Shown: positions 37,084 through 47,700 of the stretch, piece by piece
How positions within the stretch are numbered: position 1 is the stretch's first letter
Layout of the letters: the number at the start of each line of letters is the position of its first letter
Assembly: GCA_029194725.1 (NCBI GenBank)
Contig: JARFXQ010000002.1
Span: 248,001 to 312,000 of the forward strand
DNA: 64,000 nucleotides
From: Nitrospira sp.
GTDB lineage: Bacteria; Nitrospirota; Nitrospiria; Nitrospirales; Nitrospiraceae
Direction: 5' to 3'
Position numbers and translations under genes: made by a program
Notes under the pieces: model-generated
Told to the model about the DNA's origin: nothing
Database searches by the model: none
Seen by the model: the letters and a program-made list of their open reading frames with translations, nothing else

Positions 37084-38234
37084 GATCGAGGTCTCTTGGT
37101 GAACAGACGGTACCCCACGAGTCGTAAGGCCGCTGCATACAGAGCCAACGCCAGGACATCGGGCCACAACACATCCAGTCCGACGCCCTTTAAGAAGGTT
37201 CCCCGAACGATGTTCGTGAAATACATGCCTGGGAAAAAATGCGCCTGAATCCAGGCGCCGGGGCTGAGGGAGGAGACCGGCACGATCAGTCCGGAGAACA
37301 GAATCGTCGGCAGAATGCTGATGACCATGGTTACGATCAACGCGGCGATTTGCGTGCTGACCATGATCGAGACGAGCAACCCGATCCCTGTGCTCGTCAA
37401 CACAAACAGCAGCGCTGAAATCAGAAAAAGTCCCACATTGCCCTTGAACGGAACTCCGAACCACAGAGTCGCGAGCAGCCAGAGGACCACTGCGTTGACG
37501 AACGACACGGCGACATAGGGAGCGAGCTTCCCTGCGAGATATTCAACCTTGCCGACAGTGGCGCTATAGATGTTATAGATGGACCCGGACTCTTTTTCCC
37601 GCACGATTCCGAGCGCCGTCAATAGCGGCGGCGCGAGCATCAATGAGAACATCACGAGCGCCGGAATGGTCGACCAGGAGCTCCGCACCTCTTCGTTGTA
37701 CAGGTAGCGGATTTCCAGCTTGATCGGGTGCGCGAGAATTTCGGCGCGCGCTCGGGAGACCCCCTGCATCCGCGCCACGTGATCCGAGAGCAGGTCCGCG
37801 CTGAATGCACCGTTGATGGCGATGACATACCCCTTCGTAATGTCGGTCCGTAGAGGGAAGGTCCCATCGATCAGCGTTTGCACGGCGGCAGGCTGGCCTG
37901 CGACCAGACGTTCCTCAAATTTCTCGGGGACGACGATGACGGCGCGGGCTTTGCCGCTTTCCAACCAGTCATCTGCCTCGGCTTCACCGACGAGCGAACC
38001 TTTGAAGTCGAAATAGCGGGAAGTCGTAAACCGATAGAGATAGTCGCGGCTCAACGAACTGTGGTCGCGGTCAACCACGACGAATGGGATCTTCTCTACG
38101 TCGAGGACAAGACCGTAGCCGAACACCAGCATCCATAAAACCGGCAGCAGGAACGCCAGGAGGACGAACATTCGATCCCGCACCATCTCGCGCCACTCTT
38201 TCGATGCCACCGTTGCGACACGCTTCAAACTCAT
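37080..38234 (-). CDS. ABC-2 type exporter permease (YbhR/YbhS-like, first)
   Basis: A 384-residue permease beginning RVATVASKEWREMVRDRMF, typical of the family. A single N-terminal helix (FVLLAFLLPVLWMLVFGYGLVL) precedes a large extracytoplasmic domain, then five C-terminal helices with REKESGSIYNIYSATVGK and VSSLSPGAWIQAHFFPGMYF. With its neighbour it forms the heterodimeric channel of an export ABC system energised by the double-NBD protein. Overlaps of 4 bp on both sides indicate tight coupling. Confidence 0.9.
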   Translation of the reverse strand: MSLKRVATVASKEWREMVRDRMFVLLAFLLPVLWMLVFGYGLVLDVEKIPFVVVDRDHSSLSRDYLYRFTTSRYFDFKGSLVGEAEADDWLESGKARAVIVVPEKFEERLVAGQPAAVQTLIDGTFPLRTDITKGYVIAINGAFSADLLSDHVARMQGVSRARAEILAHPIKLEIRYLYNEEVRSSWSTIPALVMFSLMLAPPLLTALGIVREKESGSIYNIYSATVGKVEYLAGKLAPYVAVSFVNAVVLWLLATLWFGVPFKGNVGLFLISALLFVLTSTGIGLLVSIMVSTQIAALIVTMVISILPTILFSGLIVPVSSLSPGAWIQAHFFPGMYFTNIVRGTFLKGVGLDVLWPDVLALALYAAALRLVGYRLFTKRPRS

Positions 38235-40249
38235 ACACCGGCTCCTCGTTTCGTCGCTGCTTCCTGTTGTTCCAGCGTCATGACTCGATGGACGAACACA
38301 TCCTCGAGACTGAGCGGCCGACCGCCGACAGCCTTCACGCCCATGCCGTCGGATGACAGTACCGTACGGAGCCGCGCCTCGTCTTGCACGTGATGGCGGG
38401 ACAACAGATGGATCTTGGTGCCGTAGAGTGCAGCCTCGGAAAACCCCGCCTCTTTCAATCGCCGTAACGCCCTTCCGGGGATATCCGTCTCGATTTCAAG
38501 GAGTCGTCCGGCTTCTTGCTCGACCTGACTTTTCATGTCGCTCGGCGATCCCTCGGCAACGATTCGTCCCGCATACATCAACGCCAGGTGGTCGCAATGC
38601 TCGGCTTCGGTCATATAATGTGTGGTGACCAAGATCGAAACCTCTTCTTCGCGCGCCAGCCGTGACAAAATATCCCAGAAACGCCGTCTGCCGATCGGGT
38701 CGACGCCCGAGGTCGGTTCATCCAAGAACAACACGCGTGGCCGATGGACGAGCGCGCAGCCGAGCGCGAGCCGCTGACGGACTCCCATCGGCAGGCGGCC
38801 GGTGAGGTTTGACTCATACCCGTGTAAACCGGCCATCGCAACGATCCATTGCAATCGTTCTTCCGTCGCTCGCGAATCCAATCCATAGATCCCTGCGAAT
38901 AGCCAAATGTTCTCCACGACGGTTAAGTCCAGATAGAGCGAAAAGGCCTGCGACATGTAGCCGATGCGCTCTTTGATGGCGTTACCCGCGATCTTCATAT
39001 CGGCCCCCGCCACCCGACCTTCTCCTCCGGTCGGCGGTATGATGCCGGTCAGCATCTTGATCACAGTGGTTTTCCCCGCTCCGTTGGCCCCCAGCAGGCC
39101 GAAGATTTCTCCGGGTTGAACCCGAAACGAGACGTGATCCACGGCGCGAAAGGATCCGAAATCGCGGATGAGTCCCTTGGCTTCGATCGCCGGCCCGTCG
39201 TGATCTCGGTTCATCGCGGAAACAGAGAGGGCACCGTCCGCTTCTTGATGTTCGACCTGCCTCAGCAAGAGCGCGACAAACACATCTTCCAATTCCGGTT
39301 CGTCCACCCGCACGTTCGACGGCGCCAGGCCATTCAAAGCGGTGGCGATGTCCGACATTGCTTGTTCCGCATCGGTAGATTCGGTAAAGACGTGCAGCCG
39401 AGGTCCCAGCGCCTCGACTTGCCTATACGTTCGCTTGAGGCGAGCGAGTGCATCCAGCTGTGGCGCTGCTTCAAACGTCACCATCGAACCGGGGACCAGC
39501 GCTCGGACTTCGGCGGGTGTGCCTGAGGCCAGTTCTTTTCCATTCGAGACGAACGAGAGCCGGTGAAACCGAGCCGCCTCGTCCATATAAGCGGTCGAGA
39601 CCAAGGCGGTCATGCCTTTCTCTTGCAGGAGCTCAGCCAGAATGGCCCAGAAATCGCGGCGCGAGACGGGATCCACCCCGGTGGTCGGTTCATCCAAGAT
39701 CGCGAGCTTCGGCTCATGGATAAGGGTGCAGATCAGCCCCAACTTCTGTTTCATGCCACCTGACAAATGTTTCATCGCCCGATCACGAAACTTGTCGAGT
39801 CGGGTCATGGCAAGCAGCCTGGTCTTACGCTCCAGGAGATCGCGCTCCGGCACCAGCCGGAGTCGCGCAAAGAAATCGATGTTTTCCTCGACGGAGAGGT
39901 CGGGATATAAATTGAGCCCCAGACCTTGCGGCAGAAAACCGATCCATTGCTTCACGCGCTCCGCGGCTCGTTCCGAATCCACCAGGATGCCGAAAACGTT
40001 GACTGTTCCTTCATCGTAGGTCAGCACACCGGCAATCGCCTTCATGAGGCTGCTCTTCCCGGCTCCGTCCGGCCCGATAAGGCCGTAGATTTCACCGTGA
40101 CGAACCTCCAGATCGATGCCGTCGACTGCCACGTTCTTCTTGTAGCGCTTCACGAATGAGGACACCTTAATGACGGTGTCCGTATGCTGAGGGCCAAGTG
40201 CTGAGGGCTGAGGCGAAGTCGGAGCCACCATTGACCCCTCATGTCTCAC
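38231..40249 (-). CDS. Double-domain ABC-2 exporter ATPase (YbhF-like)
   Basis: A 672-residue fusion of two ABC nucleotide-binding domains. NBD1 (~25-330) has Walker A GPDGAGKSSLMKAI, signature LSGGMKQKLGLICTL and Walker B LAILDEPTTGVDP. NBD2 (~350-640) has GANGAGKTTVIKML, LPMGVRQRLALGCAL and VLFLDEPTSGVDP. The NBD2 signature has PMGV in place of SGGx, a substitution also known in YbhF-type fusions. GTG at 40249 with AAAAGGTG upstream is preferred; an ATG six codons later is possible. It powers the two permeases downstream. Confidence 0.9.
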   Translation of the reverse strand: MRHEGSMVAPTSPQPSALGPQHTDTVIKVSSFVKRYKKNVAVDGIDLEVRHGEIYGLIGPDGAGKSSLMKAIAGVLTYDEGTVNVFGILVDSERAAERVKQWIGFLPQGLGLNLYPDLSVEENIDFFARLRLVPERDLLERKTRLLAMTRLDKFRDRAMKHLSGGMKQKLGLICTLIHEPKLAILDEPTTGVDPVSRRDFWAILAELLQEKGMTALVSTAYMDEAARFHRLSFVSNGKELASGTPAEVRALVPGSMVTFEAAPQLDALARLKRTYRQVEALGPRLHVFTESTDAEQAMSDIATALNGLAPSNVRVDEPELEDVFVALLLRQVEHQEADGALSVSAMNRDHDGPAIEAKGLIRDFGSFRAVDHVSFRVQPGEIFGLLGANGAGKTTVIKMLTGIIPPTGGEGRVAGADMKIAGNAIKERIGYMSQAFSLYLDLTVVENIWLFAGIYGLDSRATEERLQWIVAMAGLHGYESNLTGRLPMGVRQRLALGCALVHRPRVLFLDEPTSGVDPIGRRRFWDILSRLAREEEVSILVTTHYMTEAEHCDHLALMYAGRIVAEGSPSDMKSQVEQEAGRLLEIETDIPGRALRRLKEAGFSEAALYGTKIHLLSRHHVQDEARLRTVLSSDGMGVKAVGGRPLSLEDVFVHRVMTLEQQEAATKRGAGV

Positions 40250-40259
40250 GAGTCACCTT

Positions 40260-41366
40260 TTACGATCTCGGTTTCGCCCATGCCACGTCTTCTTTCCATC
40301 GAATGATGGCGTCTGCGGGCAAGCCGGGCGTCAGGCGATGATCCGGATTGTCGGTTAGGTACAGACGTACCGCGTAAATCAGCTTCACCCGCTCGTCCGG
40401 CGTCTGAACTTCTTTCGGTGTGAACTCGGCCTTCGAGGCAATGTAGCGCACCGTTGCCTCGAACGGCCGGTCGGGAAAGGTGTCTGTATGAATCCTGGCC
40501 GGCAGGTCGAGCCTCACTTTCCCAATTTGCACTGCCGGCACATACACCTGCAAATACAATCGGTCGAGATTCACCAGTTCAAGGAGCGGGACGCCGGCCG
40601 TCACGACTTCGCCGACATCGACCATTCTGGCGGTAATGGTGCCGCTCGCGGGCGCCTTGATCGTCAAATCGTTCAGCACACTTTCTGTTTCATCAAGGGC
40701 TGCGTACGACTGGTCACGTTGACGTTCCAACGCGGCGACCTCTCCTTCCTTCGCCTTGATACGTTTCCAGCCCAATTCGGCCTGCGAGAGTTCTTTGATG
40801 GCCTGGCTCAGAGCGCTCTTGGCGGAGGCCTGCTCGCTTACGGCGACCTTCCACCGAGCCTCGGTCTGAGCATGCAGTTGGTTGGAGACGGCCTGCTCGG
40901 GCAGCAATGCGCGCATACGCGCGACATCTTGCCTGGCCTCCTCTTCAACCGCCTTGGCCTTTTCGACGGCGGCACGGGCGCTGTCTACCTTTGCCGAGGC
41001 TGCTTCGATAGCGAGCGGCACTTCAAGATTCAACACTGCGAGTGCCGTATGAGCCGCCTCGACCTGAGCCTCGAGCATTTCCACCAGCCGACGGGCTTGT
41101 TCGACCCTGGCGCGTGTCTGAACATCGTCCAGAATAACCAGCGGCTGGTCTCTTACGACCGTGTCACCTTCCCGGGCTCTCAGCTCAACAATCCGTCCGG
41201 GAAACTTACTCGCGATCGTGACGTGATCCCCTTCGATGCGCCCGTTCGCCTGGATCAGTCCATCTGGCAGCCCGCGGTGCCAGACAAGCCGATCTAGCCC
41301 CAAAAATGCGGCGGCTGCGACAAGGACAATAATCGCCCCCGCCATGATATAGGTTCGTCTTTTCAT
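40260..41366 (-). CDS. HlyD-type periplasmic adaptor (YbhG-like)
   Basis: A 368-residue membrane-fusion protein. An N-terminal signal-anchor (TYIMAGAIIVLVAAAAFLGL) is followed by a lipoyl/barrel-sandwich start GRIVELRAREGDTV, a long alpha-hairpin around residues 90-215 (coiled coil, Ala/Glu-rich), and a beta-barrel with APASGTITARMVDVGEVVTAGVP. It links the inner-membrane ABC-2 exporter to an outer-membrane channel. The ATG overlaps the stop of the GAF fragment upstream, so both are on one transcript. Confidence 0.9.
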   Translation of the reverse strand: MKRRTYIMAGAIIVLVAAAAFLGLDRLVWHRGLPDGLIQANGRIEGDHVTIASKFPGRIVELRAREGDTVVRDQPLVILDDVQTRARVEQARRLVEMLEAQVEAAHTALAVLNLEVPLAIEAASAKVDSARAAVEKAKAVEEEARQDVARMRALLPEQAVSNQLHAQTEARWKVAVSEQASAKSALSQAIKELSQAELGWKRIKAKEGEVAALERQRDQSYAALDETESVLNDLTIKAPASGTITARMVDVGEVVTAGVPLLELVNLDRLYLQVYVPAVQIGKVRLDLPARIHTDTFPDRPFEATVRYIASKAEFTPKEVQTPDERVKLIYAVRLYLTDNPDHRLTPGLPADAIIRWKEDVAWAKPRS

Positions 41367-41791
41367 CAAGGATGTTCAATCCGGCGCGCTGCAGCGGTCA
41401 AGGGGACGTAGCAAAACGAATTGATGCCGTCTTCCCGCATCAACCGCACTATCTTGGACCAGAGTGACCCTTGCGACAGATCCGGCACCAGCAAAGGTCG
41501 TTGCGTTTGCCAGGCAAGCCCGGACGGTAACTCATCCACGAAGAGAACATGACCTCCGGTAATGTCGACAGGGACATTGGCTTGCAGGGTATGGAGACGC
41601 ATGGCGTGACGTTCGGCGTCGTACAGGGACAGGTCCACGAACTTTGCGTCGACCATGCGGGGCAGCAACATCGCGACGCCCCGATGGAGGGCGGTCAAAT
41701 CGCCTTGAGCAGAAATTGATTCCGCAATATCAAGCATCGTTTCGAAGCGAGACTGGTATCGGGATTCGGGATGTGGCGACTCGTCAGCCAT
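41366..41791 (-). CDS. Truncated GAF-domain fragment at the head of the exporter operon
   Basis: A 141-residue protein with QSRFETMLDIAESISAQGD and LLPRMVDAKFVDLSLYDAE, followed by SFCYVPLTAAARR. This is the N-terminal two-thirds of a GAF domain as found in sigma-54-type regulators, but it ends after RRIEHP instead of continuing into AAA+ and HTH domains. No C-terminal part was found. The TGA overlaps the HlyD start. It may be a decayed regulator kept only for translational coupling. No Shine-Dalgarno is evident. Confidence 0.5.
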   Translation of the reverse strand: MADESPHPESRYQSRFETMLDIAESISAQGDLTALHRGVAMLLPRMVDAKFVDLSLYDAERHAMRLHTLQANVPVDITGGHVLFVDELPSGLAWQTQRPLLVPDLSQGSLWSKIVRLMREDGINSFCYVPLTAAARRIEHP

Positions 41792-41927
41792 CAGCACACA
41801 AGAGCACAATAGACAACGGCTTTACCTCAGACTGGGCCTGCAGTCACCACCATAACAATCTTACTGGGATCAATGCATTGGCAAAATGCGATCTGACGGG
41901 GGGATCGTCATGCCCGCGCCTGCCTCG

Positions 41928-41954
41928 ACGCCTGCGGCGTGGATGCGCGCATCC
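41928..41954. repeat. Two abutting palindromes, REP-like
   Basis: ACGCCtgcGGCGT (41928-41940) is followed directly by the perfect 14-bp palindrome GGATGCGCGCATCC (41941-41954). The flanks (GTCATGCCCGCGCC before, TCTGGATTCCCGCTTGG after) resemble extragenic palindromic repeat units. The 286-bp gap at 41792-42077 contains no gene that I can support. Confidence 0.45.
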
Positions 41955-42077
41955 AACGTTCCGGATTTCTCTGGATTCCCGCTTGGAACATGTGGGTCGG
42001 TGAGACTCGTTGGAATCAAAGCCAAGTCCTCTTGGGCGTTGTTTGGATGGGACAAATCCGCGATGGGATGGACCGAC

Positions 42078-43766
42078 TCACACGACGGGACAGATGTTCT
42101 TCAACACCTTCTGCATGGTCTGGTAAAGGTGCTCGACCGCCGCTTCCTTCGTCAGCAGCGTGGCGGCGCCTGCCTTCGCCATCGCGTCACGATTCTCATG
42201 GTCGGCGTTGACCGATAGACCGATCACCGCGATGTTGGGATAGCGGGCCTTGATCTCGCGCGTCGCCTCGATGCCGTTCATCGTCGGCATGTTGATGTCC
42301 ATCACCACGATGGCGGGCAGGAGCTTCTCGACCAACCGCACGGCGTCCCTGCCATCCACCGCCTCTCCCACGACCTGCACATCCTCATACCCCTCCAACA
42401 TCGCACGGAGGCCCTGCCGCATCATGGCGTGGTCGTCCACCAACAATAAACGAATTCGCGAGGCAGGGGGCTGCAAGGTTGAGGAAAGATTCTTCTTCGC
42501 CCCCTCAGCCTGAACCGTGCCTCCAACCCCGCCGGTCCCGGCCAGCGGCAAGCGCAGCATCCCCCTGGTCCCCTTGTTCGGCGCCGATTCGATCTCGAAC
42601 GAGCCGCCGATCGCGCTCATTCGTTCACGAATGCTGAAGAGACCGAATTTTGACGACAGGCCTCCGGTAGCAGACTCCTCAGCAGTCGCGGCACAGTCAA
42701 AGCCGACGCCCTCGTCAGACACCTGCACCAACAGCTGACTCCTCTCATGTCGCATCGTGACGGTTGCTTTGCCGGTGCCGGCATGCTTCCAGGCATTCAT
42801 CAAGAGTTCGCGGGCCGACTGAAACAGCAAGGCGATCTGATCTTCCGGCAAGTTGAGGGTCTGGTCTTCCGGAACCTCCACGGTGACGGCCAGATCGTGC
42901 TTTTTCATATATTCGCCCAGCCATGTGAGTCCTGCGGAGAGGCCATGCTCCCGCAACACCGATGGGCTCAACTCGGCCACGAGCGCGCGCGTGTATTGCA
43001 ACGCCTCTGCAAAGATCTCTTCCGTTTCGTGAATCATCATTTCCACAGGAGGCTGACCCATGACCAACCGTTTGGCGCCGCCGAGTTTCAACTTGCCGAG
43101 CACCAGCGTTTGCTGTAAGTGGTCGTGCATTTCCGTGGCGATCCGCCTGCGCTCGCGTTGCTCGGCAAGATTCAATTCCAGCGCCATGGCCCGCAACCGC
43201 TGCTGAGACTCCACCAGTTTCTGAGTCCGCTCAGCGACTCGCTGTTCCAGCCGCTCGTTCCACTGTTGCAGGCGTTGCTCACTTTCGCGGACTCGGCGCT
43301 CCGCCTCCGTGCGCTCCCTCAGCAGCCGGGTGAGCTCGCGGCGCTGCCGATCGATCGCGAGGAAGACGTTGACTTTGCTCTTGAGCACGTCCGGCTCTAT
43401 AGGCTTGTAGAGAAAATCCACCGCCCCCGCCTCGTACCCCCGAAAGCGGTATCGCTCCTCGCGCGATCCGGCCGTGACGAAAATGATGGGGACCTGTTTG
43501 GCCCGCTCCACGCCCCGCATCAACTCCGCCAGCTCGAAGCCGTCCATCTCGGGCATCTGCACATCGATGAGCGCCAAGGCCACGTCGTGCAGCAACAGCA
43601 GTTCCAGAGCCTCGGCTCCAGACTTGGCGCAGAGTAGTTTCATGTCATCGCGGCGCAGCAATTCACAAAGCGCCGTCAGGTTGACCTGATGATCGTCCAC
43701 GAGCAGCACCTTGGGATAGCCTGACGACGCGTCGGTCCTGCCCTCGATCACATCCGGTTTCGTCAT
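42078..43766 (-). CDS. Receiver - histidine kinase (HisKA_3) - receiver hybrid protein
   Basis: A 562-residue signalling protein. An N-terminal receiver (20-135; VLLVDDH, phospho-Asp in LALIDVQMPEMDG) leads to a coiled coil, then a NarX-type HisKA_3 motif (RRRIATEMHDHLQQTLVLG, His near residue 216) and a HATPase domain (LLMNAWKHAGTG, SDEGVGFD). A C-terminal receiver (445-555; LLLVDDHAMMRQGL, VVMDINMPTMNG) lacks an HTH output. There is no membrane or input domain, so the first receiver probably takes phosphate from another kinase. The ATG overlaps the cheR stop by 4 bp. Confidence 0.85.
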   Translation of the reverse strand: MTKPDVIEGRTDASSGYPKVLLVDDHQVNLTALCELLRRDDMKLLCAKSGAEALELLLLHDVALALIDVQMPEMDGFELAELMRGVERAKQVPIIFVTAGSREERYRFRGYEAGAVDFLYKPIEPDVLKSKVNVFLAIDRQRRELTRLLRERTEAERRVRESEQRLQQWNERLEQRVAERTQKLVESQQRLRAMALELNLAEQRERRRIATEMHDHLQQTLVLGKLKLGGAKRLVMGQPPVEMMIHETEEIFAEALQYTRALVAELSPSVLREHGLSAGLTWLGEYMKKHDLAVTVEVPEDQTLNLPEDQIALLFQSARELLMNAWKHAGTGKATVTMRHERSQLLVQVSDEGVGFDCAATAEESATGGLSSKFGLFSIRERMSAIGGSFEIESAPNKGTRGMLRLPLAGTGGVGGTVQAEGAKKNLSSTLQPPASRIRLLLVDDHAMMRQGLRAMLEGYEDVQVVGEAVDGRDAVRLVEKLLPAIVVMDINMPTMNGIEATREIKARYPNIAVIGLSVNADHENRDAMAKAGAATLLTKEAAVEHLYQTMQKVLKNICPVV

Positions 43767-44719
43767 AGGTCTTCTCGCTTGCGATAGATGCGTTCCGTCG
43801 GTACGAACCGCCCAAAGGCCTCGGCATGGCCGGTGAAGCGTAACATCTCCTTGTCTCCTAGGCCCAAAAAGCCTTTCCGCACAAGCGTCTCTGCGAAGAG
43901 CCGGACGGCCCGATCCTGGAGCGACCGATTGAAATAGATCAGCACGTTGCGACAGGAAATCAAGTGTGCCTCGACAAACACTGCATCGGAGACGAGATTG
44001 TGCTCGGCAAAGACCGTCCGCCTGCGCAGAGCCTGATCGAAGACGGCCACCCGGGACTGCGCATGGTAATACTTGGACAGCGGCTCCTTCGCCCCCGACC
44101 GCCTGTGATTCGTCGTGAACAACGCCACACGATCCAGCTCATAGATTCCGGCCTCGGCTATCTTGAGTGCGCCTCGGTCGATGTCCGTGGCGTAGAATAT
44201 CGTTCGGTCCTCCAAGCCTTCCTCGCGAAACAGGATGGCGAGCGAATAGAGTTCTTCTCCCGTCCCACATCCTGCTACCCACACTTTGAGCGACGGATAA
44301 GTCCTCAGATGCGGCACGACTTCATGGCGCAGCGCGCGAAAATACCCAGGATCTCGGAACATTTCACTGACCTGCACCGTCAGAAAGCCGAGAAGCTCCG
44401 GCAGCACATTCCGCTCGTGCAGCAAGCCTTGCAGCTGGGAATAGCTCCGGCATCCGAAATGCTCGCGCGCCTGTGCCAGGCGGCGGGTCAGCGACGGCCT
44501 GGAGTAGCCACGAAAATCATATTCACAGACTCGGTACAGCGCATCGAGTAACAGCTCGATCTCGAGCATCTCGGGGCTCTGAGGAGAAGTTGCGGCTAAG
44601 GCTGAGGCCGATTTCTGCAGTTTCCTCGCTCTGCCTGACGGGGTCAAGAACCATCGGTCTGCAAGACCGGACGGCCGCTCTCGCGCACATGGGTCCTGAC
44701 CAGCTTTACTCTCGACCAT
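43763..44719 (-). CDS. cheR: CheR-type protein-glutamate methyltransferase
   Basis: ATG at 44719 has GGGAGG 8 bp upstream and gives 318 residues. The first ~45 residues look unstructured. The N-terminal CheR domain contains CEYDFRGYSRPSLTRRL, and the catalytic domain has KVWVAGCGTGEELYSLAIL (AdoMet binding), FYATDIDRGALKIAEAGIY and SCRNVLIYFN, all conserved in CheR. It methylates glutamates of chemoreceptors, but no MCP or CheB gene is in the window. It may act in a non-chemotactic phosphorelay with the adjacent kinases. Confidence 0.9.
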   Translation of the reverse strand: MVESKAGQDPCARERPSGLADRWFLTPSGRARKLQKSASALAATSPQSPEMLEIELLLDALYRVCEYDFRGYSRPSLTRRLAQAREHFGCRSYSQLQGLLHERNVLPELLGFLTVQVSEMFRDPGYFRALRHEVVPHLRTYPSLKVWVAGCGTGEELYSLAILFREEGLEDRTIFYATDIDRGALKIAEAGIYELDRVALFTTNHRRSGAKEPLSKYYHAQSRVAVFDQALRRRTVFAEHNLVSDAVFVEAHLISCRNVLIYFNRSLQDRAVRLFAETLVRKGFLGLGDKEMLRFTGHAEAFGRFVPTERIYRKREDL

Positions 44720-44732
44720 CACCTCAACCTCC

Positions 44733-47700
44733 CTATTTCGGCATCCAAATCCGCACCAGCGACAGCAGCGCGTCCCTGTCCACCGGCTTGGCCGTGTAAT
44801 CGTTGGCTCCGGCGGTCAACGCCTGCTGACGATCAGCCTTCATCGCCTTGGCGGTGAGCGCGATGATGGGCAAATTGCGCCATTCGGAGCGTTTGCGGAT
44901 TTCACGCATGGTGGTCAAGCCGTCCAATTCCGGCATCATGATGTCCATCAACACCAGATCGATCGGAGCGCCGTCCGGCTGGAGCGATCCTTCCAGTGCC
45001 GTCAGGGCTTCGCGGCCGTTCCGGGCTACCAGCACCGTGGCGCCACGCGGCTCCAATAGGCTCATGAGCGCGAACAGGTTGCGCACGTCGTCTTCCACCA
45101 CCAACAGCCTGGCCCCGTCGAGGGCCGCGTCTCCGCAAGGGGCTCGGGTGAGCATGGCCTGCTGCACGGGCGGCAGGTCGGCGACCACCTGGTGCAGGAA
45201 GAGCGTCACCTCATCCAACAGCCGTTCGGACGACTTAGCGCTCTTGATGATGATGGATCTGGCGTAGCGACGGAGGCGCTGCTCTTCGTCCGGCGAGAGA
45301 TTGCGCGCCGTATAGATGATGACCGGCGGACCTGAATACCGCTCCTCATGGCTCAACGTTTCCAACAGGGCGTAGCCGCTCTCATTCGGCAGACCCACAT
45401 CGAGCACCATGCAATCGAACCTCGTCGAGCGAAGCCGATCGAGGCAGTCTGCGGCGGTCCCTACGCCGACGGCTTCCACGTCACGTGAGGTCAACAGCGC
45501 CGTGATGGCTTCCCGCTGCGTCGGATCGCTTTCCACGATCAGCACCCGTCGCCGCTGCGTCAGGTACTGTTCCATCCGTTGGAAGGCGTCGATCAAATGT
45601 TTGCGCTTCACCGGCTTGAGAATGTAGCTTACCGCCCCGAGCGAGAGGGCTATCTGCGCGTCATCGTGGTCCGACATGATGTGGACCGGGATATGTCTGG
45701 TGCGTGAATCAATCTTCAACCGATCGAGTACAGACAGGCCGGAAGTGTCGGGCAAACCGATGTCGAGCAGAATCACGCTCGGCAAGAACCGCGGTGCCAA
45801 GACCAGCGCCTCGCCGGCGGTCGCCGCGACTATCACTTGGAAGCCCTGCTCGTGGGCGAGGTCGGACAAGATTCGGGCGAGGGATTCATCGTCTTCGACG
45901 ATCAAGACGACACGTCGGTTGCCCGACAACCGTTCGCGATCGTCGAGAATTCGAGCAGGGCCAAATTCAGACTTCCTTCCCGAGTTAGGATCAGGAACTG
46001 TTGGCGCAAACTGTCCTTCGGTTCTTCCAGACACAGAGGTCCCGACATGCTCCGAAACCGCCTTGTATCGTTCGGGCAGCAGCAGGGTGAACGTGCTGCC
46101 CTGCCCCGGTGCGCTGGTCAATCTCATTTCTCCGCCCAACAGTCGCGTGAACTTGCGTGCGATGGACAGTCCAAGGCCGGTGCCGCCGTACTTCCGGTTC
46201 GTCGTGCCGTCGGCCTGGCGGAACGGCTCAAAAACAGCTTGGTGCTGGTCGTCCGTGATGCCGATACCTGTGTCGCGGACCGCGAATGCGATCCGACCGT
46301 CGGACGCGCGGCCGATCTCCAACCGGACTTCGCCCTGTTCGGTGAATTTGATCGCGTTTGAGAGCAAATTATTGAGCACCTGCTCCAGCCGTTGCTGATC
46401 GGTCTCGATCGTCTCCGGCATCCCGTCTGCGAGCCGGACGCGTAGGCTCAAGGCTTTGTCCTCGGCCACCGGCTGAAACATGGCCGTCACCTGTTGCGCC
46501 AAGACAGCCAGGGATATCGGATGGGGCTGTACCTCCATGCAACCGGCTTCCACTTTCGCCAGATCCAGCACTTCATTGATCAGCGTCAAGAGATTTCGGC
46601 CGGCCGATTCGATGTTCCTGGCATAAGCCACCTGTTCAGGCGTCAGGTTGCCTTCGGCGTTGTCGCCAAGCTGTCGAGCAAAAATCAGCGACGCGTTCAA
46701 CGGCGTGCGGAGCTCGTGGGACATGTTCGCGAGGAACTCGGATTTGTACCGACCGGCCTGCTCCAATTCGCGCGCTTGGGCTTCCATGTCGCTCTTGGCG
46801 CGGGTCAGCTCATCGTTCTGCGCCTCCAGCCTGACGGTCTGCTCTTCCAACCTGGCGTGAGAGTCCTCGAGACTGGCGCTTCGCTCGGTCAGTTCCTCGT
46901 TCGTCCTGCGGAGTTCTTCGCTCTGCGCCTGAAGTTCCTCCGCCTGGCGTTGGGTCTCCTCCAGTAATGCTAGGATGTGAACACGAGCCTGCGCCGAGCG
47001 AATCACCACCGCGATCGACTCGGACACTCGGGTGACGAATTCCCTGTCCGACTCCTCCACCGGATGAAAGAATCCAAGTTCCAGCACCGCTTTGATCGAG
47101 CGCTCCACGGCCAGCGGAGCAACGAGCAACTGTCGCGGGGCACTTCGGCCCAGCGAACTCCCGATGGTCAGATAGCCCTCCGACACGTCTGGTACCACGA
47201 TGATCTTTTGCTCAACGAGCGCCCGGCCGAGCAAGCCGTCCCCGGATTGAACCTCCAGTGGGAGACTGGCATCGGCCGGAACACCGTACGTGGCCATCCG
47301 ACGAAACGCCGGGCCGTTTTCGATGAATAAGGCGCCGGCCGGGGCATCGAGATACTCGGCAATGGTGCCAAGCACTCGCGACGCGAGCTGGTCAATGTTC
47401 GGATCGCCCGCCATCCGCTCGCTCAGGAGAGTTTGGCCGGATTGTAGCCACTCCTGCTTGCGAAGGGTGAGCTTATTGGTGATGAACTGATAACCGAGCG
47501 CCGCCAAGGCCCAGCTGGTCGCCACCCCGAAGGTGCGATTCTCCACCGCAATGAATGGATCGATACCGGGTGGACTCAGGAAATAGCCGACGAGTATCAG
47601 CAGCGTCGTTGCCGTGGCAGTGTAGGCCGGTACGAGTGGATGCCAGGTCAAATATGAGAAGACCAGAGGCAGGATATAAAAGACCCAGACGGCGATCCCA

